Positions 58,701 through 64,000 of a stretch of 64,000 nt of DNA are shown here, one piece after another. Within the stretch, counting starts at the first letter, position 1. Every line of letters begins with the position of its first letter. Source of the stretch: Verrucomicrobiota bacterium. GTDB taxonomy: Bacteria > Verrucomicrobiota > Verrucomicrobiia > Limisphaerales > JADJPG01. The translations under genes and the position numbers were made by a program. Location: assembly GCA_016713365.1 (NCBI GenBank), contig JADJPG010000022.1, forward strand, positions 42,793 through 106,792. The letters are read 5' to 3'. The notes under the pieces are model-generated. The model was not told the origin of the DNA, did no database searches, and saw nothing but the letters and a program-made list of their open reading frames with translations.

Positions 58701-60143
58701 GCCGGCGAGATCGTCGGCGCCTCGTCGAACGGCTCGGCCAGCCGCCCCTACAAGCGTGACGCCGCGGGCATGATGCACGATCTCGGCACCCTGCTCGGCA
58801 CGACAAACTCCACCGGCCGCGCCTGGGGCATCAATCAGTCCGGTGCCGTCGTCGGGCTCTCGCGGAACGCCGCGAACACCACGTCGCAGGCCACGCTCTG
58901 GATCGGCGGCAGCATCAGCAACCTTGGCTCGCTCGCCGGCGGCACGCTCTTCAGCCAGGCCTACGCCATCAACGACAACAACGTCGTTGTCGGCTCATCG
59001 GTCGTCGGCAAGGTCAGCCCCACCAGCTCCACGGACCTGAACCACGCCTTCGTCTGGAGGGACGGCGTGATGGCCGATCTCGGCGCGCACCCGTCGAACA
59101 CGAACTACATCCACAGCGAGGCGAAGGACATCAACAACGCCGGCGAGATCGTGGGTTACACCGCGCGCTTCTTCAGCAGCCCGACGAGTGGCGGCGCGGC
59201 CATGCTCTGGCGCGACGGTGAGGCGATCGATCTGAACACCCTCATGCCGCCCGGTTCCGGCTGGGTTCTTCAGTCAGCCGAAGGCATCAACGAACACGGC
59301 GACATCGTCGGCTACGGATCGTTCAAGGGCCAGACCCGCGCGTTCCTCCTGCGCCGCGCCGCGATCTACGCGGAAGGTCACGCGGACTTCGCCTTCGACT
59401 ACGCAAACGGCGCGTGGCATCAGCGCATGCGCAACGACAACCTTGGCACGAACCTCGAGCCGGCCACCGTGCTCATTCGCGGCAACGTCGCCAGCCAGCT
59501 CGTCGTCCCGACGGATCTTCCGCCCGGCTACGAGTTCCTCGGCAACGCCGGCGAAACGATCTGGATCCTGCCCGAGGTCCAGAACCCGCGCCTGCCGTTC
59601 CTCGGCCTCGCCGCAGAAGAGACCGGAGTCGAAACCTTCCTCGACCGCAACATCCGCGTGCAACTCACCGCGGTCGAAGGCCCCGGCCAGTTCATCACTT
59701 CCGATGCCGGGTTCACCGAACCGCGCGTCTTCTTCAACACGCGTGACGGCATCGGCCCCGCGGACTTCTATCCCCTCACCGCCGGCTCGCACGCGCACCT
59801 GAACTGGATCTTCACCAGCCCGGGTTACTACCGCGTCACGTTGCAAGCCAGCGGCACGCTCGCCGAAGGGGGCGCTGCAACCACCGGCGCGCCGGTCACG
59901 TATCACTTCCAAATCATTGGAATCGAAACGCGACTCAACATCGTGCGCGGCGACAGCGGATTGAAGGTCGTGTTCACCACCCAAACCGGCGTGAACTACC
60001 AGCTCGAACGCGCGCCCGAAGCCTCCGGCCCGTGGGAGAACGCCGGCCAGCCGTTCGTCGGCACCGGTCGCGTGAAAGAGATCAGCGTTCCCGCCAGCAG
60101 CGCGAGCGCGTTCTTCCGCATCAACGCCAGCGTGAGAAACTAA
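52743..60143 (+). CDS. Giant HAF / FG-GAP / choice-of-anchor-M surface protein
   Basis: 2466 residues with an N-terminal export signal (LWLCLLLCAAVVQSVRAA). Block 1 (about 60-600): HAF-type repeats, each with an IN(D/N)xGxIVG core (GYGINDAGDIVGQ, INNRGDIVGEF). About 619-949: FG-GAP/VCBS repeats with calcium-loop DxDGDGxxD (ADLDGDGDPDLL, DDFDGDGDLDVA). About 960-1165: Ig-like domains. Choice-of-anchor-M domains begin near 1182, 1684 and 2211 (YSFLGRAGYSTWVLP, SHVDLNWAFSAPGTYRVGL and equivalents), separated by two more HAF blocks (about 1400-1675 and 1880-2195). A C-terminal module is at about 2414-2466 (YQLERAPEASGPW ... AFFRINAS). Probably cell-surface or extracellular. It is continuous in one frame, unlike its neighbours. 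Confidence 0.82.
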   Translation: MKYQHHQHCDRELPPKGGPKSSPHPTITTWTGFNARSLWLCLLLCAAVVQSVRAADYTYVKVGNPAQTGSSALAMDNNGRVATTSLIRSYLFADNFFANYVEITNVNIATSTPGLVAQGLNDIGELVGRFRTNGAPANQTRGFIRRANGTFEPFDYPGVASASVSEINNHGHLVGETRSDLTSFGLIRGFVHTNGVSAEIHFPGATLTRGYGINDAGDIVGQYQMEDAVSRPFLLRNGVYSQIVPTNAPGGLVSGIAFSISDNGLVLGTYRDQANVAKTWVMRADGSFEYPVLPGTGRAINKTGQIAGSFADPANANATTPFVATPFVPANYVAHRIALTNSASGSASKINDQGQITGTVDGTDGISRGYLFDATTRQEIERGGFGDSAFTEWGGINSAGTLAGYYADPADPSFNTYRAFVRDAGGHYQSIIWSGDTNFGFTVDIDEHGRVAGGGGTTAWVWNTNGTFNVFNVPGFTVNGAFGMNDHGLVVGAAWPGFFDTPNGLIYNISNNTATIWNYPAAAQTTLYGINNRGDIVGEFKPNLTSANIPFVRWADGTTQILNFAGLAGVRVYDINDDRVVVGRYKDGANKNRPFFAMVWTPLVPFSQPLPVGGALAGVSSISPADLDGDGDPDLLAGAYGANRISWFPNLGGGVFGVEQVIDATADSVWFTKAGDLDGDGDIDALGGMYSGTLAWYENNGTGTFGKHVLDTNNVGPWLEIADLDGDGRMDVLAAPDGGSEVMLYRGLANGFAAGTSLVSGFGGVGGVFVRDINGDGHRDLLLGDYRDDVMVWYLNQGGGVLGPKQTIAAGDGGGMERVIDLDGDGLLDIVSLEYVAEEVSWYKNIGAGAFGPRQVLPFNVSGPYAVTVDDFDGDGDLDVAVATYSNAPDFYWSANQGNGVFGAPLLVSKSLGQVSMLTSADFDSDGDKDIAAGSFSGGQIFLFKNQRGANATIVVAPANGKYLLGQNLDTTVYFGFPVTVSGTPQIDLQIGTKLVTVDYLTGSGTPSLTFRHTIVESDADTDGVALVSANIWLNGGAILDPFNGAATLALTPATWTNVLVSGSAPFVVSIQRSGATPTDASEVSFVVTFNEPVTGFDSADLGLVASGGITGTTVNEVSGSGATYSVRVGTGSGSGTIGLTVLPLASLTDTNGVALGSAFAGGEVFTLLRGPAHTITNFYPSGHGDIAVGYDSNGWNVTIDSDDFGAHGSRDVLIYGGPEGLTTRGSSPLLDFLGVGAGQPLYVWPDNGVIPTLPELGVGGEGIPGGTAAAYFNADPRVNASGPWVNVHLAAVRAPAGAHLSVYTVSPLGNPVVWWATSDGLSPEDTLTILEGSHQHFNFAFTKPGIYEADIIVSGYRDANGNGVYDAGADPYIESGVETLYFAINPPFGMQSYTIPGGMTGRRPMPAFTFESVFATLPGATETLLSDIDNDGRIVGRFKDALGESQGLIIDGTNQSTFNITGTTATFPGGFNSLGVIAGFYRNATNSAIQHGFLRDTNGSVTTIDGTVPGTTYVWRVNDRGEANGYWFEESPFFIRSFRRDTNGTLTTFVYPGSPVGTVTRGMNEAGDLAGWKWTDAFALEGVVFKRDGTTNVFTVPGWANTLPGDINNLGEIAGTVINADFTKRAGFFRRANGDIVVFTPPQAIEVEVFGLNDQAEIVGEYVTAGGSRLGFVARPATRLDRGHTDAGLAYEDGEFEFHIHDEENDVEYAVNEAVLAVGTAAEQTIPDEVAYSFLGRAGYSTWVLPAVQNEELLFLGLAAEEIETGIFVNDQIRVELVFVQGAGEFALYSIDGLGNPVLHMNTADGYDDQDAFVVQAGSHVDLNWAFSAPGTYRVGLRARATLVEGNTEIESDVAYYTFTVPEPLRTQPVEPVEEIYTITDIGTLGGPSSFALDVNESAQVTGNARYTTANSRLHAFAWDKEVIRDLGYLTNGVEFSRGYAINDAGVIVGESDNDISKAFLWDGTNMVQLGTLGGASAVAHDINNAGEIVGASSNGSASRPYKRDAAGMMHDLGTLLGTTNSTGRAWGINQSGAVVGLSRNAANTTSQATLWIGGSISNLGSLAGGTLFSQAYAINDNNVVVGSSVVGKVSPTSSTDLNHAFVWRDGVMADLGAHPSNTNYIHSEAKDINNAGEIVGYTARFFSSPTSGGAAMLWRDGEAIDLNTLMPPGSGWVLQSAEGINEHGDIVGYGSFKGQTRAFLLRRAAIYAEGHADFAFDYANGAWHQRMRNDNLGTNLEPATVLIRGNVASQLVVPTDLPPGYEFLGNAGETIWILPEVQNPRLPFLGLAAEETGVETFLDRNIRVQLTAVEGPGQFITSDAGFTEPRVFFNTRDGIGPADFYPLTAGSHAHLNWIFTSPGYYRVTLQASGTLAEGGAATTGAPVTYHFQIIGIETRLNIVRGDSGLKVVFTTQTGVNYQLERAPEASGPWENAGQPFVGTGRVKEISVPASSASAFFRINASVRN

Positions 60144-60157
60144 GAACCCCGAACCCA

Positions 60158-60189
60158 CCCCGCCCGCGCCTCCCACCGCGCGGGCGGGG
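60158..60189 (+). terminator. GC-rich hairpin after the giant gene
   Basis: Perfect 12-base arms CCCCGCCCGCGC / GCGCGGGCGGGG with an 8-base loop, 15 bases past the stop. There is no T-run after it, so it may be a transcript-end stabiliser or a factor-dependent stop rather than a classical intrinsic terminator. Confidence 0.5.
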
Positions 60190-60222
60190 ATGAGTTGAAA
60201 AAGACGATCAAATCCTCCCTCG

Positions 60223-60948
60223 ATGCAACGCCGAGCCTTCCTCAAAACCGCAACGGTTCTTGGAGTGGGTCTGATTTCGATTACTTCCTCAACCCCGGTA
60301 CTGGCCTCAACAGCCGGGGCGGCGGAATGGCACGTCGTCGCCAAAGGCGAAACGCTGTCGTCGATCGCCGCAGCACGTGGAGTCGCCGTGGAAGCGCTCA
60401 AGAAGTGGAATGGATTGGTGAATGACAACATCCAGACCGGGCAGCGACTGCGTTTGCGTGCCCCGTGGCAGCACCTTAAGCCGGAGGCGCTTGCGGTGTC
60501 GCAACTCGACGCCGCCCGCTGGAAGCATCTCATCGTTCATCACAGCGCGACGCCAAATGGCAACGCCACGAAGTTCGACGCCTACCATCGCCGCGAGCGG
60601 CGTATGGAGAACGGACTGGCGTATCATTTCCTGATCGGCAACGGCACAGACTCCGATGACGGGGAGATCGAGATTGGCCCACGTTGGACGAAGCAACTGC
60701 ACGGTGGCCACGTCGCCAGCCTTTCCTACAATGAAAATTCCCTTGGCATCTGCCTGATCGGCAACTTCGAGAAGCAACGCCCGACGGGGCGTCAACTCGC
60801 CGCGCTCATCGAACTGCTGAGCCACCTAAAGAACGATCTGCTCGGCGGAAAGCCGAGGCTGTTTCTCCATCGCGAAGTGAAAGGCGAGCACACGCTTTGT
60901 CCGGGAAGAAACTTTCCCGCAAAGCGCATCCACCGGTTGTTCGACTGA
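60223..60948 (+). CDS. LysM N-acetylmuramoyl-L-alanine amidase (Amidase_2/PGRP)
   Basis: 241 residues. Tat-type leader QRRAFLKTATVLGVGLI; a LysM domain at about 36-80 (HVVAKGETLSSIAAARG ... NDNIQTGQRLRL); then the amidase_2 domain. Its zinc ligands are visible as His in IVHHSATP, His in FLHREV and Cys in HTLCPG. It cleaves the bond between muramic acid and the stem peptide in peptidoglycan, exported and held to the wall by LysM. It is followed after 12 bases by the CobW-like GTPase, suggesting a shared transcript. Zinc-dependent amidases are among the enzymes known to be linked to zinc-limitation genes in other bacteria. Confidence 0.85.
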   Translation: MQRRAFLKTATVLGVGLISITSSTPVLASTAGAAEWHVVAKGETLSSIAAARGVAVEALKKWNGLVNDNIQTGQRLRLRAPWQHLKPEALAVSQLDAARWKHLIVHHSATPNGNATKFDAYHRRERRMENGLAYHFLIGNGTDSDDGEIEIGPRWTKQLHGGHVASLSYNENSLGICLIGNFEKQRPTGRQLAALIELLSHLKNDLLGGKPRLFLHREVKGEHTLCPGRNFPAKRIHRLFD

Positions 60949-60960
60949 TTCCCACTCCGC

Positions 60961-62061
60961 ATGACTCCCCTCGTCCTCATCACCGGATTTCTCGGCAGCG
61001 GTAAGACCTCGCTGCTCCGGCAATTGCTGCCCGAGCTGAAGCGCGCCGGCGTTCAGCCGCACGTCATTCTCAATGACTACGCCAACGCCGATCTCGACAG
61101 CTCGACGCTGCGCGATCTCGTGCCGGACATCACGCCCATCACCGGCAGTTGCGTCTGCTGCAATTCGATGGACGATCTCATTCTCACTCTGGACGAGTTG
61201 ACGCTGGGCGAACGCGACGTGGTGTTGGTGGAGGCCAACGGCACGACCGATCCGCTCCCGCTGATCGAGGTGTTCCTGCTGACCAGGCTCCGCCACCGCT
61301 ACCCATGCCTCCTCCAGATTAATCTCATCGATGCCAAACGCTGGCAGAAGCACGGCGCGGAGAACGAGCTCGAGCGAATGCAGGCCCGCACCGCCAGCCA
61401 TCTCATGTTCACCTGGCTGGACGCGGCGGCGAAGGAACGGCAATCGAACGTCCGCACCGAGGTGAAAAAGCTCAACCCGCGCGCGGCCGAGAGCGAAGTC
61501 GCCGCCTTCGCCCACGAACTCATCTCACTGGCGTCGATGAGCGCCGAGGAACTGCCTCCCCCGTTTGTCAAATGGCCGCAGACGCAACCGGCGGGCGGCC
61601 CGTCGTTCAGCCTGCCGCATCTGCCGGGCGCAAAGCCCGCCACGATTGCACCACCTGCGGTTGAGAACATTTTCACCTCACCTTTGTTCAACCGGCGGAA
61701 TCACGCCAAGCACGCGCTGGCTCACCGTTTCCGGGCCGTTCAACTGGAAGTGCCGCACGGCCTTCGCCCATTGCAACTGGTCGCCTGGCTGGAGGCGCTG
61801 CCGCCCGCCATCGTACGCGCCAAAGGCATTGTGCAGTTCGAGGGGCAGGCGAAGCGCTTCCACTATTTCCAGCGCGTCGAGGACACTGTGTCGTTCAACG
61901 AGCTGATGGCTGAGCCCCCGGGTGACCTCACGCTGGCGCTGCTCGTCGGCATCGATCTGGATGAACCCGCCCTGCGCGCGCAGGCGACGCGGATGCTCCA
62001 TGACGCAGCTGCGGTTGGATTCCCATCGACTGCGGCGGAAATGGAGGAGGCGCGCCAATGA
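60961..62061 (+). CDS. COG0523 (CobW/ZNG1-type) metallochaperone GTPase
   Basis: 366 residues. Walker A GFLGSGKTS (about 9-17), the metal-binding CxCC motif as GSCVCCN (about 63-68), and the G-domain EANGTTDP. The C-terminal CobW_C domain is at about 235-360 (RFRAVQLEVPHGLRPLQL). The family uses GTP to move metal ions to target enzymes. Zinc is the best-studied cargo, and expression is often controlled by Zur. Here it follows the zinc amidase and overlaps the PepSY-TM gene by 4 bases. Confidence 0.88.
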   Translation: MTPLVLITGFLGSGKTSLLRQLLPELKRAGVQPHVILNDYANADLDSSTLRDLVPDITPITGSCVCCNSMDDLILTLDELTLGERDVVLVEANGTTDPLPLIEVFLLTRLRHRYPCLLQINLIDAKRWQKHGAENELERMQARTASHLMFTWLDAAAKERQSNVRTEVKKLNPRAAESEVAAFAHELISLASMSAEELPPPFVKWPQTQPAGGPSFSLPHLPGAKPATIAPPAVENIFTSPLFNRRNHAKHALAHRFRAVQLEVPHGLRPLQLVAWLEALPPAIVRAKGIVQFEGQAKRFHYFQRVEDTVSFNELMAEPPGDLTLALLVGIDLDEPALRAQATRMLHDAAAVGFPSTAAEMEEARQ

Positions 62062-63284
62062 ACCGTCCGCCTCCTCCATTGCGCAAGCCTGTCGAGTGCC
62101 CGACCCCTCGGGTCGAAAGGACAACGATTCTGAATCGTCCACGTCGCCCCCAGCTGCGGAAGCTCATGTTTCAGTTACACCTCTGGATCGGCCTTGCGAT
62201 CGGTCTCTACGTCGTGGTGGTGTGCGTCACTGGCAGTCTCGTGGTGTTTCGAGGTGAGATCGAAGACGCGCTGCATTCCGACCTGACGAAGGTGGCGCCT
62301 GGTCCGCGGCGCGTGGCGTTGCAACCCGTTTACGAAGCCGTCAAGAAGGCAAATCCCGGGGACACGCTGCGCACCATCAACCTGCCCTCGGCGCCCGATG
62401 CCGCATGGTCGTTTTGGTTCACCGGCCCTCACGGCAAGTCCTTCCACGCTTACGCGGATCCATACACCGGCAGAATTCTCGGAACCGACCTCGCCAACGA
62501 CAATCTCACCGAATGGCTCTATGAGCTGCACTCGAATCTGCTGGGTGGCGGCACCGGCGAGAAGATCAACGGCATCGGGGCGATGCTCTTCGGCTTCCTT
62601 TGCCTGACGGGCGTCATCATCTGGTGGCCTGGGCGCGGGCGCGTCGTGAAGCAGGGCCTCACGATTCAGTGGCGCGCGCAGTGGAAACGGCTCAACTACG
62701 ATCTGCACAAGGTCATCGGCATCGCGTCGGCTGGCCTGCTCCTGCTGGTGATCGTCACCGGCATTTACTTCCCGTTCCGACAACCGTTTCGCGCGCTCGC
62801 AGGCTGGATGGGCCATCCCGAGACGGAAAGCAAGTCACCGCACTCGTCTCCTCGTCCAGTGGCAAGTTGGCCGACGCTGGATGCAGCCATTGCGGCGGCG
62901 AACGCCGCACTGCCTGAAGGCGATGTCAATTGGATCGGTCTGCCGCTGAAACCGCACGAAGACATCTCGGTTCGCAAACGAATCCCGGGGGACTGGCGGC
63001 TGACGGGCAGCGACTACGTGCATCTCGACCAATACACCGGCGCCGTGCTTTCGGTGGAACGGCACACGGCTCGGTCCCACGGTGAGCGTTTTCTGCGCGC
63101 GATGTTTCCGCTGCACACCGGCACCTTCGGCGGGCTCTCGACGCGCGTCGTCTGGGCGATGCTGGGTCTAGTCCCTGCACTCTTGTTTGTGACGGGTTCC
63201 CTGATGTGGTGGAACCGTGTGGTTCGCCCATGGAAAGCCGCGGCACGCAACACAATCCCCAATAGGTTGACCGTCTCCCCGTGA
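62058..63284 (+). CDS. PepSY-associated TM (PiuB-like) protein
   Basis: 408 residues. Membrane helices at about 42-62 (LWIGLAIGLYVVVVCVTGSLVV), about 175-192 (IGAMLFGFLCLTGVIIWW), about 217-238 (VIGIASAGLLLLVIVTGIYF) and near 370-388 (VVWAMLGLVPALLFVTGSLMWW). Conserved histidines (LHLW, LHSN, LHKV, PLHTG) and the R-x-x-HxxxG pattern fit the PepSY_TM family, many of which are iron- or siderophore-related reductases. The start overlaps the COG0523 stop by ATGA. A metal-uptake link is inferred from family and neighbours. Confidence 0.8.
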   Translation: MNRPPPPLRKPVECPTPRVERTTILNRPRRPQLRKLMFQLHLWIGLAIGLYVVVVCVTGSLVVFRGEIEDALHSDLTKVAPGPRRVALQPVYEAVKKANPGDTLRTINLPSAPDAAWSFWFTGPHGKSFHAYADPYTGRILGTDLANDNLTEWLYELHSNLLGGGTGEKINGIGAMLFGFLCLTGVIIWWPGRGRVVKQGLTIQWRAQWKRLNYDLHKVIGIASAGLLLLVIVTGIYFPFRQPFRALAGWMGHPETESKSPHSSPRPVASWPTLDAAIAAANAALPEGDVNWIGLPLKPHEDISVRKRIPGDWRLTGSDYVHLDQYTGAVLSVERHTARSHGERFLRAMFPLHTGTFGGLSTRVVWAMLGLVPALLFVTGSLMWWNRVVRPWKAAARNTIPNRLTVSP

Positions 63285-63292
63285 ATCAATCC

Positions 63293-64000
63293 ATGACATC
63301 TAGTATCACCGCGCGATTCCGCGACGTAGCCAGCCGCATGTTGGTGCGAGGGCTGCGCCAATTGGCGCGTTGGGGCGGGGCCAAAACGCCACCGGGCGGC
63401 TGGCGTGACGCGCTGCCCCGGAAGTTTCGCCGAACTCGGTCGGTGAAACGGAGCCGAGTCGCTGCACGCGACCGGGAGTGGCGGGAGACCCGCGACGCAC
63501 TGATTCGATTACTCGTTTGGCTGCCGCTCGGTCTGTGCGCGTTCCTTTTCATCCTCCAATGGCAGACACCTGAGCGCCTGACGCTGCAGCGGCTCCGCGC
63601 CCACGCGGCGACGAACGACACGAGCTTCAAGGTCGTAGCTGCTCAACTCCGAAGGGCCTCGGATTATGCGAACCTCTCGTTCCACGAATTGTCCGGGTTT
63701 GATTTCACAATCACGCCGGACGCCATAGATGAACGGACAAACCCCGCAATAGCGTCGGCGAGGACTGTTGAACAGATTCCTAACTCCGTGAAGCGTTGGG
63801 ACGGGCAACTTGTCGCGATTCAAGGGTTCATGCTGCCGCTCAAGCTGCAGCGCGGTTTGGCGGTGGAATGGCTGTTGTGTCGCGACCAGTCGGATTGCTG
63901 CTTCGGCAAGACACCGCGGATGAATCACTGGGTGTTGGTGCGCTCGCCTGAAGGAGTGAAGCCCAAGCTCGGCCAGCCCGTGACCTGCTCCGGCACGCTG
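63293..64000 (+). CDS. DUF3299-like protein, 3' end beyond the window
   Basis: 236 residues visible, open to the window end. The start is ATG 63293 (MTSSITARFRD), 8 bases after the PepSY-TM stop. A basic N-terminus is followed by one membrane helix (LIRLLVWLPLGLCAFLFIL). The C-terminal domain contains AIQGFMLPLKLQRGLAVEWL then CRDQSDCCFGKTPRMNHWV, matching the DUF3299 pattern (a GFM[LV]PL motif and a double Cys). From memory, DUF3299 genes in gammaproteobacteria occur in zinc-repressed transporter operons, which fits the neighbours here. The C-terminal end is not in the window. Confidence 0.7.
   Translation, partial: MTSSITARFRDVASRMLVRGLRQLARWGGAKTPPGGWRDALPRKFRRTRSVKRSRVAARDREWRETRDALIRLLVWLPLGLCAFLFILQWQTPERLTLQRLRAHAATNDTSFKVVAAQLRRASDYANLSFHELSGFDFTITPDAIDERTNPAIASARTVEQIPNSVKRWDGQLVAIQGFMLPLKLQRGLAVEWLLCRDQSDCCFGKTPRMNHWVLVRSPEGVKPKLGQPVTCSGTL

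Noticed and set aside
1..64000. CRISPR array, prophage or toxin-antitoxin defence locus
   Set aside because: No regularly spaced direct repeats, no phage structural genes and no recognisable toxin-antitoxin pair were seen.

Overview
The window looks like a high-GC chromosomal segment from a Verrucomicrobiota bacterium, most likely a Pedosphaera/Limisphaera-type lineage. The clues are giant secreted lamin-tail/CotH proteins, LuxC/LuxE genes without luciferase, a long CcsA plus ResB pair, and secreted proteins that share a short C-terminal module. The taxonomy is inferred from gene style only. There is no rRNA and no CRISPR array; one tRNA (Asn) is present.

Layout. 0-10 kb: two paralogous secreted lamin-tail proteins (the first is cut by the window edge) and a TPR protein. 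10.7-17.5 kb (minus strand): a tight five-gene operon luxE / MFS / luxC / queD / MFS-spermidine-synthase-like. 17.6-22.7 kb: an Nramp-related transporter and an SDR, a DUF4375 protein, a dimethylformamidase-like Tat protein and an intradiol dioxygenase. 22.7-26.9 kb: a helix-turn-helix protein convergent with glcDEF. 27.1-31.8 kb: cytochrome c maturation (ccsA, resB) with a lipoprotein. 31.9-38.6 kb: rho, an unusual phosphatase-RpiB-SHMT triple fusion, a DUF1648 membrane protein, an S41-like protein that seems to lack its catalytic residues, and an SDR.

38.6-52 kb is the mobile part: tRNA-Asn, a tyrosine-recombinase-like integrase, a 1,280-bp IS3-family element with a 5-bp target duplication, a dispersed 71-bp repeat, and a group II intron.

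From 41.3 kb to the window end the genes share a metal-handling theme. They are a His-rich membrane protein, a DUF6370 protein, a deletion-made ZnuA/ZnuB fusion, a MerC-domain protein, two giant surface proteins with choice-of-anchor-M domains, two small secreted proteins, a peptidoglycan amidase, a COG0523 (CobW/ZNG1) GTPase, a PepSY-TM protein and a DUF3299 protein. In Actinobacteria choice-of-anchor-M proteins are associated with ZnuABC-like transporters. My reading is that this was a zinc/metal acquisition island whose ABC transporter has been deleted.

Nine reading-frame breaks sit inside otherwise intact genes. Most are a single missing base in or beside a short homopolymer, which suggests draft-sequence indels rather than widespread gene decay.
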